A DNA stretch of 64,000 nt from assembly GCF_900170025.1 (NCBI RefSeq), contig NZ_FWEX01000006.1:776795-840794 (forward strand). The letters run 5' to 3'. The notes below the pieces were generated by a model. It made no database searches, was not told the DNA's origin, and was given only the letters and a program-made list of their open reading frames with translations. Of the stretch, positions 17,512 to 26,775 are shown piece by piece. The stretch is from Nitrospira sp. ND1. GTDB lineage: Bacteria > Nitrospirota > Nitrospiria > Nitrospirales > Nitrospiraceae. Positions within the stretch are counted from its first letter, which is position 1. The number at the start of each line of letters is the position of its first letter. Both the position numbers and the translations under genes were made by a program.

Positions 17512-18305
17512 TTTCCGACCGGCAACAGCACGCTAATGGCACCGGCGTTTTGCCCCAACGTGAGGCCTTCCCGCGGATAGCCCGTGCGATCGAGTCCCCC
17601 CTTCGGACCGCCATGGCAATCGAGGCACTGTCTCGTCGCATAGAGCGGAAACATCAGGCGTAGCGACGAACTGTTGGCAGCCATTTCACTGATGACTTTT
17701 TCCCGGGGGTAGGCGGAGTCCGCAAAAGCCTCCAATGCGACCCGTTCGTACGAGTCAGGCCGATTGGCAGGATTCCGGGGATCCAAGGCAGTCTGTTTGA
17801 GTCGTACGCCCGTCACAGCGGTGAAGCGCGTGGACACGCGCGCTCCGAACACGGCCGGAATAAACCCCTTGAACCCGGCCCCCTGCCGATTGAGTTCCGC
17901 TTGAGCATCCGCGATTACCTGCTTGCTCACCGTCACCAGCTCCTGAAGCAGATGGCGGCTCCGCGGGGATAGCGTACCGCCGGCCAACTCATCCAGGTTG
18001 ATGCCGGCTCGGCCACGGAACATATCGCGTAGTTGTCCTTCAAAAGCCTCCGGCGTGAAGCCTTTGTGTGCCTTGGTCGGGTCATCTAGTAAAGTTTGAT
18101 TGTCATTCACGACTGCGCGGCCGGAGTCGAGCAGGATGGCCAGCAGACGAGCCGTCTGCTCCAGTTCGAGAATGGTGTGAAAGGGAATAGTCGACCGGTC
18201 GGAGGACTCAAGCCCCCAGGCAAACGGCAAGGCCGAGGGCCACCCTGCTGCTACCAGGCACGCCAGCATCCACGGCAGACGTCGCATGAGCCGCCTCTGG
18301 TGCAT
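17508..18305 (-). CDS. DUF3365 (Tll0287-like) protein with a c-type haem motif
   Basis: The 265-residue product has a signal peptide (MLACLVAAGWPSALPFAWG) and then a mostly helical DUF3365-type sensor domain. The key feature is CLDCH at residues 227-231, a CxxCH covalent haem site, followed by Gly-rich sequence (GGPKGGLDRTGYPREG) as in other members. It is probably a periplasmic haem redox or gas sensor. It overlaps the downstream protease/SUMF1 gene by 4 bases (ATGA), so the two are coupled. A strong hairpin lies upstream. Confidence 0.82.
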   Translation of the reverse strand: MHQRRLMRRLPWMLACLVAAGWPSALPFAWGLESSDRSTIPFHTILELEQTARLLAILLDSGRAVVNDNQTLLDDPTKAHKGFTPEAFEGQLRDMFRGRAGINLDELAGGTLSPRSRHLLQELVTVSKQVIADAQAELNRQGAGFKGFIPAVFGARVSTRFTAVTGVRLKQTALDPRNPANRPDSYERVALEAFADSAYPREKVISEMAANSSSLRLMFPLYATRQCLDCHGGPKGGLDRTGYPREGLTLGQNAGAISVLLPVGK

Positions 18306-18327
18306 TCGCGTTGCGGACTGCGAGAAC

Positions 18328-18366
18328 CGCGCGCTCCTGCCCCTGATTACCTGGCAGGAGCGCGCG
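18328..18366 (-). promoter_or_regulatory. Perfect 14-bp hairpin between two same-strand genes
   Basis: CGCGCGCTCCTGCC (18328-18341) pairs perfectly with GGCAGGAGCGCGCG (18353-18366) across an 11-base loop. No T-run follows on the minus strand, so it is not a standard intrinsic terminator. It lies between the stop of the 18430 gene and the start of the DUF3365 gene and may stabilise or partly terminate the upstream message. Confidence 0.5.
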
Positions 18367-18429
18367 TCAGTAAAAATCGTACGAGCCTCTCACGATGAAG
18401 TCAAGGCGACGACACGCACGACAGTCACA

Positions 18430-18939
18430 TTACCGACCAGACTGGATGTCGATCATCACGTTGTCGGAATCCAGCTCGATCGTCACAGGCATCCCCTCCT
18501 GAAATACCGACAGCTTGCTTCCCGCCAGCGCGTCGACTTCAAACCGTTCGAATCCCTCAGGAGTCGAGATCTGAATCTCCCCCCAGAAGGGGTCCGCATA
18601 GTGAATCCGGCCGGCCACGACCTTGTGATTGGCAAAGTGTTCACCGCCCGGCCTGGCCGCGTCCAGCAACACGTTCCCTGAATCGATCAGTAACCAGACT
18701 TCATCGCCGAGCCGAGCATTGTGCAGCCCCACCCGATCGGCCTTGTTCGGACTGATTGTCCGGAATTGCAACCCATAGGGAGTTTTGACAAACAGGAGCC
18801 CACTCTCGATTTTGACGATCTGCCCACTCACCGCCGAACGCACACCCATCAGCGGGCTGTCGGTCGAATCAGCCCATCCTGATGCCACCGGGAAGAAAAC
18901 CCCTATCGCAGCGACGACTAGGCACGACTTCCACCTCAT
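18430..18939 (-). CDS. Secreted protein of unknown function (169 aa)
   Basis: The start at ATG 18939 is fixed by a strong Shine-Dalgarno sequence (AAGGAGG, 5 bases away). The product has a signal peptide (MRWKSCLVVAAIGVFFPVAS) and a mature domain of alternating beta-strands (SGQIVKIESGLLFVKTPYG, then GDEVWLLID and KVVAGRIHYADPFWGEIQIS), suggesting a small beta-barrel (OB-like) fold. No family name can be given. It is the last of three small exported proteins downstream of a two-component system. Confidence 0.75.
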   Translation of the reverse strand: MRWKSCLVVAAIGVFFPVASGWADSTDSPLMGVRSAVSGQIVKIESGLLFVKTPYGLQFRTISPNKADRVGLHNARLGDEVWLLIDSGNVLLDAARPGGEHFANHKVVAGRIHYADPFWGEIQISTPEGFERFEVDALAGSKLSVFQEGMPVTIELDSDNVMIDIQSGR

Positions 18940-18979
18940 AACGGCCTCCTTTCGCACCAACTCACATCCAGGCATCGAC

Positions 18980-19375
18980 TCAATAGCCCGGCTCGGTGCC
19001 TCCGCCGGGCGCCGGTGGAACCGTGATGCCGTATTCCAGGATCGGCGTGACCATCAACGCAAAGTTGAACAACTCGTCGGCAGCGACATCGTGAATGCCC
19101 TGCTCACGGGCCCTGAGCATCTTGAACCACTTGCCCATTTCCGACTTGACCGTCCGGGTATCTGCACGATCCACCGCCTCTTTCACGGTCTGCAACCGTT
19201 GGCTGTAGGGTTCCCAATTCGAACCGGGATAGCTGGTCTTGTAGAAGTTGAGGGAGTTATTGATTTCATCGACCCAGGACTGCTGGGCAGACACAGACCC
19301 TGCCAGCAATGCCAAGCCGACGCACAACCCGAAAACCAACGCACAGATTCCATATCCTCTGTTCTGAATAGTCAT
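18980..19375 (-). CDS. Small secreted helical protein of unknown function
   Basis: A GAGGAGG ribosome-binding site precedes the ATG at 19375. The 131-residue product has a signal peptide ending near SVSA and a short mature region predicted to be helical (VDEINNSLNFYKTSYPGSNW, then LQTVKEAVDRADTRTVKSEM). It ends in a Pro/Gly-rich tail (VPPAPGGGTEPGY). I do not recognise a family. Only 40 bases separate it from the next gene, consistent with one operon with 19412 and 18430. Confidence 0.75.
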   Translation of the reverse strand: MTIQNRGYGICALVFGLCVGLALLAGSVSAQQSWVDEINNSLNFYKTSYPGSNWEPYSQRLQTVKEAVDRADTRTVKSEMGKWFKMLRAREQGIHDVAADELFNFALMVTPILEYGITVPPAPGGGTEPGY

Positions 19376-19411
19376 GATGCGCCTCCTCTCAATGACACGA
19401 TCCCACCCGGA

Positions 19412-19741
19412 TCAGAAGGAGACCGACGATTGGCGGTCCGACTCGCGCGCATTCTCCGCATCGGTGGCGTCCGGCGTCTTCAGCTTATTCGTGTCCATGC
19501 TTCCGGATGCGCCGCTCTCCGGAACCATCATGTGACGATCAAACCCCTTCTCCATGTCGTTTACCGACGGCTCGGAGGATGTCGGACTCTCCCCGGAACC
19601 GATCTCCGTTTGCGGCGAGGGAACTCCGATCATCTGGTCGGGATGGATCACTTGCGCCTGTCCCCCGGACGCAATGAACAGCCCCAGGCCCAACCCACCG
19701 ACAATGACGCACACAGACTTGATACGTGATCCCGTTTCCAT
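19412..19741 (-). CDS. Small secreted protein of unknown function (109 aa)
   Basis: GGAGGG upstream selects ATG 19741; an open frame continues to 19798 but lacks a ribosome-binding site. The product starts METGSRIKSVCVIVGGLGLG, an N-terminal signal segment ending near GGQAQ. The mature part is low-complexity, polar and rich in Ser, Glu and Met, with no recognisable domain. It may be disordered. It is first of the three small exported proteins and lies 155 bases beyond the NarL-type regulator gene. Confidence 0.65.
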   Translation of the reverse strand: METGSRIKSVCVIVGGLGLGLFIASGGQAQVIHPDQMIGVPSPQTEIGSGESPTSSEPSVNDMEKGFDRHMMVPESGASGSMDTNKLKTPDATDAENARESDRQSSVSF

Positions 19742-19838
19742 GATGTATCCCTCCTCCATGAAGGATGACCGCATTGCACAGGCACTCTGCGGCAGCACTT
19801 AGAACAGTACTGGAAGCGGGACACGGGGCCTATTGCCT

Positions 19839-19865
19839 GGAGGGTGGATTTTCCCTCCACCCTTT
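19839..19865. promoter_or_regulatory. Hairpin after the NarL-type regulator gene
   Basis: GGAGGGTGGA and TCCACCCTTT can pair (10 bp with two G-T pairs) across a 7-base loop. No T-run follows on the minus strand, so termination is uncertain. Confidence 0.3.
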
Positions 19866-19896
19866 GAGTGAGGACTTGGAGGGAATGAACGGGGAT

Positions 19897-20541
19897 CTAG
19901 CGGCTCTGCAGATAGGTGAGTACGGCTTCAACCCGGCCGCTCACACGGAGCTTCTGATAAATATGGTGCAGATGGGTCTTGACGGTATCCAGGGACACGC
20001 ACAATTGATCGGCGATTTCTTTGTTGCTCCGTCCGGCAGCCGCGCAGGCGAGAATTTCATGCTCGCGTTCCGTAAGGAGCGACAACCCGCCGCCCTCCGA
20101 TTCGCCCTGTTTGTTCACCAGGGCCATCGCCTTCTTGGCGAAGCCGTCGGGCATGAAGGGAGATCGCACCACGTCGCCCTCGAACGTGGCGCGAATGATC
20201 CGCAGAAACTCCTGGTGGTCGGCGTCTTTGAGGATGTACCCGCAGGCTCCCGCTTGCACGGCGGCCACGATCCGGGCATCGTCGTCATGTACCGACAGCA
20301 TCAACACCTTGCTGTCCGGCACGCAGCTGCGGATCAATCGCGTGGCGGTGATGCCGTCCAATCTGGGCATGTCCACATCCATGAGGACGATGCCCGGCTT
20401 GTGTGCCACCGCGAGATCAAACGCCTGCCGGCCATCCATCGCTTCCCCGACCACAACGAGATCTCGCTCATGTTCCAGCAGCAGGCGCAAGCTCTGCCGG
20501 AACAACCGTTGATCTTCGGCAATCACGATGGTGATGGGCAT
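19897..20541 (-). CDS. NarL/FixJ-family response regulator
   Basis: The 214-residue product has a receiver domain with acidic residues at Glu9 and Asp10, phospho-acceptor Asp55 (IVLMD) and a Lys in GYILKDADHQ. The C-terminal LuxR-type helix-turn-helix reads LLTEREHEILACAAAGRSNK and continues EIADQLCVSLDTVKTHLHHI. It binds DNA when phosphorylated. Its start overlaps the upstream kinase gene by 19 bases, which identifies the partner. The three small exported proteins just downstream are plausible members of its regulon. Confidence 0.93.
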   Translation of the reverse strand: MPITIVIAEDQRLFRQSLRLLLEHERDLVVVGEAMDGRQAFDLAVAHKPGIVLMDVDMPRLDGITATRLIRSCVPDSKVLMLSVHDDDARIVAAVQAGACGYILKDADHQEFLRIIRATFEGDVVRSPFMPDGFAKKAMALVNKQGESEGGGLSLLTEREHEILACAAAGRSNKEIADQLCVSLDTVKTHLHHIYQKLRVSGRVEAVLTYLQSR

Positions 20542-22829
20542 ACCTGCTCCTGCCTGACCGGCAACGCGACCGTAAAGACCGCGCCGCCTTCGGGACGATT
20601 CGCCGCCTTGATCTGCCCGCCATGGGCGTCCACCACCAACCGGCAGAAGTGCAGCCCCAGGCCGCGTCCGATCCGGTAATCCTGCCCGTCTTTTTTTCTG
20701 AAAAACATCTCGAAGAGATGCGGCAGGTCCTCCGGCGCAATTCCAGGCCCCTCATCTTGGATCTGAATCGTCACGGTCGAACACGCATCCGGCCCGGCGA
20801 CAGTTTCTCCCTGTGAGACCTGTCCCCCGTTCACCTGCACGCTAATCATGATGGCGCCCCGTGCCGGCGAATACTTCAGCGCGTTGTGGATCAAATTGAT
20901 CAACACCCGTTGCAAGCGTCGGCCGTCCCCCATGATCCACACCGCCTCCGAGGGAACCTGCACATTGAAACGCACCTCTTGCGCCTCGGCCTCGGAGCGA
21001 AACAGTCGTAACACTTCGTGCATCAGCAGACTTGGCGACACCGGCGACGTACTCAACGGCAGTCCCGAATAGTTCTCCTGATAGACATCCAGCATGTCGT
21101 TGATCATGCCCAGCAGGAGATCAGTGGTGAAGCGCAGGTCCTCCAGACAGCGACGCGGCGGATCCTGCCCCATCTCCGGACAGCCTCCAAGCCACTCCAG
21201 CGTCTTCTTGATCCCGGCCAGCGGATTCCTGATGTCGTGGGCAAACATCGAGGCAAACTGGCTCAACGAGGCCAGCCGCTCGGATCGAACGACTTGCCGC
21301 TCAAGCGCCTTCTGCTCGGTGAGGTCGCGGAGTTGGATCATGATCGATTCAATGCGGCCCGCTTTCTTGACCGGCACCCAATCAACCTCCATCGTCAGAT
21401 CACCGGTGGGTATCGGGACGTGCATCGCCCCACCCGACAGGTCCGCCCCGATCCGAATCACTGACTCCAACTGCTCCAGCAGGCGAGGCCGCTCTGACTC
21501 AGCGACAAGGTCCGTGAACGGGCGCCGGGCGAGGGTCGAGACCGGCCGCCCGAGTATGACCTCCCCGCGCCGATTGATGTCCAGGATGGAACCGAACGGA
21601 TCGATCAGAATTTTGGTATCGACCGAATGGTTCCACAGGAGCCGGTAATGCTCCTCCGACGTGGCGAGATCAAGATTCACCTGCTCCAACCGGCGGACGT
21701 ACTGTGCCTTCACTCGGGATGCCTGTTCCAATCGTTGTGCGAGATCGTCGAAACTCGCGGCCAGCGCATCGATCTCGACAATCCCGCTGGGCCGTGAGGG
21801 GGCCTGAGACGGCAGCGGTTCCGACGGCCATGCGCCGCCGAAGACATTGACCCGCTGAATCAAATCGCCGAGGGGACGCACGATGCGCCGGGCCAGCCGC
21901 CAGCGCAGCCACACGATGAACACGACGGCTCCGACCCAGAACGCCCCCAGTTTCCCCATGAGGGCCAACAACGGCTCGAACGTCTCCGACGGATCCTGCT
22001 GCATCAGGATGAACCAGCCACGGGCTTGCTCGATCTGCGCCGGCAGGACGACCCGGGCCAGACCGATGATGCTCTGGTTCCCGCCATGCGTATCCTGCTC
22101 CAACGGAAGCCATCGAGCGGCGGGAGCGTCCGCTGGTGCCTGCATAGATTGTGTCTGGAGGGTCGCGTGAAGATTGGGGGCAAGCATGGAACAGGCGAGC
22201 ACTACACCGTCCTCGGCCAACAGCATCATGTGTCCTGTGCGGCCGATGCGGCTTCCCACAATCGAGGACAAGATACGGTCCGTCCCGATCACGGCCTTCA
22301 GGGCCCCTCGCACCGGCTGCCCCTGTCCGCCGATCGGCACGGCGACTTCCCAAAAACCCCGGCCGCTGCCGTCAACAGTCAGCGGACCGGCCCAGGCGCG
22401 TTGAGCCGAGAACACAACCGGCCACCATGGTTGCTGCGCATAAAAAGTCCGCGCGGATTCGCTCTGCCGGCCTCCGACCAATTGGCCATCCCCTCGGACA
22501 ATCACCAGCGAGTGAAAATAACGATGCTGCTCCTCTCGCCACTGCTCGAACTGCAGCGTAGGTTGCTTCGCAGAGGACGCCCCTTCCACGGATGCTCGAA
22601 TCTCAGGAAGGGCACTGAGTCGTTGCATCCATTCAAGTTCCTTGGCAAGCAACAGGGCCGCTTTGTCCGCGCTCTGGCGGGCTATTTCCTGGAAGGTAAT
22701 GCCGACTGTGGTGTGAAGTGACTGCTTGGCATGCCAGTAGGCATACACGAGGCCGACTGTGCCGGAAAAGATCCCTACCGATAGCACAGAGAGGGTAATC
22801 AAACTCTGGAGACTGACCCGCTGACGCAT
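20523..22829 (-). CDS. Membrane sensor histidine kinase, Cache-PAS-HisKA, partner of the NarL-type regulator
   Basis: The first membrane segment (SLITLSVLSVGIFSGTVGLVYA) begins near residue 10. A large periplasmic Cache-like sensor follows, then a second membrane segment (LGAFWVGAVVFIVWLRWRLA), a HAMP-type linker and a PAS domain (HYRLLWNHSVDTKILIDPFG). The HisKA region has the active His in FAHDIRNPLAGIKKTLEWL, and the ATPase domain shows NLIHNALKYSP, DEGPGIAPEDLPHLF and GRGLGLHFC. I start at 22829; an in-frame ATG at 22919 is possible and neither has a clear Shine-Dalgarno sequence. The design resembles the sensor kinase at 9772. Confidence 0.9.
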   Translation of the reverse strand: MRQRVSLQSLITLSVLSVGIFSGTVGLVYAYWHAKQSLHTTVGITFQEIARQSADKAALLLAKELEWMQRLSALPEIRASVEGASSAKQPTLQFEQWREEQHRYFHSLVIVRGDGQLVGGRQSESARTFYAQQPWWPVVFSAQRAWAGPLTVDGSGRGFWEVAVPIGGQGQPVRGALKAVIGTDRILSSIVGSRIGRTGHMMLLAEDGVVLACSMLAPNLHATLQTQSMQAPADAPAARWLPLEQDTHGGNQSIIGLARVVLPAQIEQARGWFILMQQDPSETFEPLLALMGKLGAFWVGAVVFIVWLRWRLARRIVRPLGDLIQRVNVFGGAWPSEPLPSQAPSRPSGIVEIDALAASFDDLAQRLEQASRVKAQYVRRLEQVNLDLATSEEHYRLLWNHSVDTKILIDPFGSILDINRRGEVILGRPVSTLARRPFTDLVAESERPRLLEQLESVIRIGADLSGGAMHVPIPTGDLTMEVDWVPVKKAGRIESIMIQLRDLTEQKALERQVVRSERLASLSQFASMFAHDIRNPLAGIKKTLEWLGGCPEMGQDPPRRCLEDLRFTTDLLLGMINDMLDVYQENYSGLPLSTSPVSPSLLMHEVLRLFRSEAEAQEVRFNVQVPSEAVWIMGDGRRLQRVLINLIHNALKYSPARGAIMISVQVNGGQVSQGETVAGPDACSTVTIQIQDEGPGIAPEDLPHLFEMFFRKKDGQDYRIGRGLGLHFCRLVVDAHGGQIKAANRPEGGAVFTVALPVRQEQVCPSPS

Positions 22830-23019
22830 GGCGGCAGGCCATTGGAGGGAGCGACTCGACCGGCTCCTTGGACCAGGCAGGGAGTTCTGCCGGGAGTGAA
22901 TGCCAGCCGGATCGCGCATCGGTTACGTCATGTCACGCTCCACTGCTTTCGGACGTACACTCGCCACCCCTTCAGCATACAAAATTTCGGTTGCCGAACA
23001 TAGGCCTCACAATTCACGG

Positions 23020-25452
23020 TCATCGCAACTCGACAATAGTGACACCATCGCCTCCCTCCGCGCGATCACCCGGTCGAAAGGTCACGACGTAGGGAGACGC
23101 CTTCAGGTAGTCACGTAGTACAGCCCTCAGTCGGCCGGTCCCGTGTCCATGAATGATGCGCACAAACGGGCTCCCGCCGAAGATGGCCCGATCGAGCCCG
23201 GCCACCACGATATCCAGTGCGTCGTCCGCGGCCTGTCCCCGCACATCCAACGTCTCCTGAATATCCTCGGGGGCCAGGGTCTGACTGGTTCGCCTGGACG
23301 TCACCGTCGTCGTCTTACGGGGCTCGCTTCGAGCGGGCTGAGGGGGTCGTGCGAGGCCGACCAGACTTCCCACGTTCGCTAGAATTTCGCCTTCCCCGAC
23401 TTTCAGGCGCACACGTTTTTTCCCCTGCGGGCTTTCGAGCAAGGTTCCCGTCATGCCTAACCCGACCACCTCCACCGCATCTCCCACCGACAGCTGATCC
23501 ACGGGAATCGGCTCCTGCGCCGCTCCCACTTCACGGCTGACTGCTTGCTCCAGTTCGATGAGCCGAACTTTGGTTTCCTTGGCCTTGAGTAACTTTTGGT
23601 CGCGCTTGAGGTCGTCGAGCGTGGCTTGGACCGCGGCCCGGGCACGTTGAAATTCATGGGACAGCTTTTTCTTCAGTCCCTGTCGCTCGTCCCGCTCCGA
23701 CTCCTGCAGGAAGGCCAGCAGTTCCTGAGACTCGCGCGCCGCCTGCTCGGCACTCTGCTTGGCAGCCGTTGCGGCAGCGAGGTCCTCGCTCATACGCCGC
23801 TGTTTGTCCTGCAAATCATTCAGCAGGGTCTCCAGGAGCCGATTATCGCCCTGCAGCCGGGCGCGGGCGTCCTGCAGCAACGACTCATCCATCCCGAGAC
23901 GCCCGGCAATTTCGATGGCCGCCGACCCTCCCGGCTGCCCCTGGATCAGCCGATAGGTCGGGGAGAGGGTGTCGATGTTGAACTCCACACTCGCATTGGC
24001 GAAGCCCGGGGTCTCTTGCGCCAACCCTTTCAACAAGCTGTAGTGCGTGGTGGCGACCACCTTCACGCCCGCTGCCGCCAACCGGCACAGCAGAGCGCTC
24101 GCCAATGCCGCGCCTTCAGCCGGATCCGTGGACGTGACCGGCTCATCGAGCAATACCAATGCCCGTCCTGGGTGTATCGGCGAGGGCGAAGTGCCGACGC
24201 CGGTCCCTTCGGACACCTCCTTCAGCAATTGCACCATCTGCGTAATATGGGCCGAAAAACTGGACAGATCCCGCGCCAGATCCTGCGCATCGCCGATATC
24301 CGCATAGACCGAAGGGAAAATCGCCATCTCCGACTCGGGCGCACAGGGAAGATGCAGACCGCAGCGCACCATCAATGCGAACAATCCCAGCAGTTTCAGC
24401 GTGACGGTTTTTCCGCCCGTGTTGGGTCCGGAAATGATCAGGACTCGCACGGTTTCATCGAACACCAGGTCATTCGGCACCACCTGTTCCTTGGTCAGGA
24501 CCAGGAACGGGTGCCGTGCGCGGTTGAGCAGGATACGCCCCTGCTCATTGAGACGCGGCGGAACGGCCTGCAGCCGCTGGCTCAGCCCGGCCTTCGCGGA
24601 AATGGCATCAAGCTCGCCCAGCAACGCCACACTGCCGGCAAGCGCCGGCTGATGAGGCGCCACCATCGCCGACAGTTCCCGCAGAATTCTCCGCACCTCA
24701 CGTTCAACATCCAAATCCACGACTTTGATGGAGTTATTGAGATCCACCAGCTCGCGAGGCTCCAGAAACACTGTGGCTCCGCTCGACGAGACGTCATGCA
24801 CAATGCCGGGGATCCGGCCCTGCATCTCGGCCTTGATCGGAACCACGTAGCGCCCTTCCCGTTGCGCAAAATAGTGCTCCTGCAGCACCTCCTCATACCG
24901 GCGTGAGTGCAGAATCTGCTCGAGGCGATGCCGCATCTGCCACTTGAGGTCATTGGCGCGCTGCATCAACCTGTGCAGTTCGGGGCTGGCTGATTCCCTC
25001 ATTGATCCGTCGGGATCGATGGCGGCATTTAAGGCAATGGTCAGCCGGCGATACTCCTCGACCGGTCCAAGCTGCACCACCATCGCACCCACGGCCGGGG
25101 CATCGGCCTGATGACGCAGGAGATACCGCTGCACGTCATCGATCAATCCCAAAACCAACGCAATGTCCCTCAACTCGTGCGCCTCAAGACAGGCACCCTT
25201 GGCGACCCGGCCTAACCACTCCGCCAAATTGGGAAATCGGAGGACCGGAAAGGGATCGACCCCGGACCTCAATCGAAGCATGTCCGACGTTTCCTGCTGG
25301 CGCATTTGAGCTTGCGACAGGTTGATTTCCAGAACCAGCGATCGACACCGCTCTGCCCCGATTGCAGACTGGGCGTAGGAGGCCAGGTGATCCAGCAGCT
25401 TGGCCCATTCCAGCACGTTGCACGATTCGGACTGTAAGGTTTCAGATTGCAT
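23020..25452 (-). CDS. mutS2: MutS2 family DNA-binding ATPase with Smr nuclease domain
   Basis: MutS2 lacks mismatch-repair activity. It acts on branched DNA and, in Firmicutes, rescues collided ribosomes. The 810-residue protein shows the clamp/core domains, then the ABC-type ATPase with Walker A GPNTGGKTVTLK, Walker B ALVLLDEPVTSTDPAEGAAL and a conserved His in VVATTHYS. A long coiled coil follows (about 520-640), then a KOW-like segment, and a C-terminal Smr domain with LDVRGQAADDAL and FVRIIHGHGTGRLR. Length and order are typical. It is divergent from gap. Confidence 0.94.
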   Translation of the reverse strand: MQSETLQSESCNVLEWAKLLDHLASYAQSAIGAERCRSLVLEINLSQAQMRQQETSDMLRLRSGVDPFPVLRFPNLAEWLGRVAKGACLEAHELRDIALVLGLIDDVQRYLLRHQADAPAVGAMVVQLGPVEEYRRLTIALNAAIDPDGSMRESASPELHRLMQRANDLKWQMRHRLEQILHSRRYEEVLQEHYFAQREGRYVVPIKAEMQGRIPGIVHDVSSSGATVFLEPRELVDLNNSIKVVDLDVEREVRRILRELSAMVAPHQPALAGSVALLGELDAISAKAGLSQRLQAVPPRLNEQGRILLNRARHPFLVLTKEQVVPNDLVFDETVRVLIISGPNTGGKTVTLKLLGLFALMVRCGLHLPCAPESEMAIFPSVYADIGDAQDLARDLSSFSAHITQMVQLLKEVSEGTGVGTSPSPIHPGRALVLLDEPVTSTDPAEGAALASALLCRLAAAGVKVVATTHYSLLKGLAQETPGFANASVEFNIDTLSPTYRLIQGQPGGSAAIEIAGRLGMDESLLQDARARLQGDNRLLETLLNDLQDKQRRMSEDLAAATAAKQSAEQAARESQELLAFLQESERDERQGLKKKLSHEFQRARAAVQATLDDLKRDQKLLKAKETKVRLIELEQAVSREVGAAQEPIPVDQLSVGDAVEVVGLGMTGTLLESPQGKKRVRLKVGEGEILANVGSLVGLARPPQPARSEPRKTTTVTSRRTSQTLAPEDIQETLDVRGQAADDALDIVVAGLDRAIFGGSPFVRIIHGHGTGRLRAVLRDYLKASPYVVTFRPGDRAEGGDGVTIVELR

Positions 25453-25592
25453 CGCACCCCGACTGCCGGTTGATGGTTACGAAAAAACAGACTCTACCCG
25501 ACCGCCCTGGCACAGGCAAGGCAAGCCAGGACCGTGTGAATGACGACCGGCCACTAGCCAACAACCACACTCAATGTCCTCTTTTTGTATGC

Positions 25593-25621
25593 TTGACACA
25601 TAGAAAGTCGGTCAGTACTAT
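25593..25621 (+). promoter_or_regulatory. Sigma70-type promoter of the gap-pgk-tpiA-secG run
   Basis: TTGACA (25593-25598), a 17-base spacer and TACTAT (25616-25621). The -35 is a perfect consensus match and the -10 matches at 4 of 6 positions. It lies about 50 bases before the gap start. A GAGGA ribosome-binding site precedes that ATG. Confidence 0.65.
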
Positions 25622-25660
25622 CGCCCCAGACTCAATCAATTCCACCCGTTTAATTCTTGA

Positions 25661-26680
<1,020 letters not shown>

Positions 26681-26775
26681 GCCGACTCTTGCACAACGGG
26701 CGTTTCTGACGTGCAGCGCAAATCGGCGTGAATATCGCTAGGCTGCACACACCAGACGAGGAGTGAAGGTCTGTC

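Noticed and set aside
23596-24906. A 436-residue open frame opposite mutS2
   Set aside because: It lies wholly antisense to an intact mutS2 and reads as low-complexity Arg/Gln/His-rich sequence, as expected of the opposite strand of GC-rich coding DNA.
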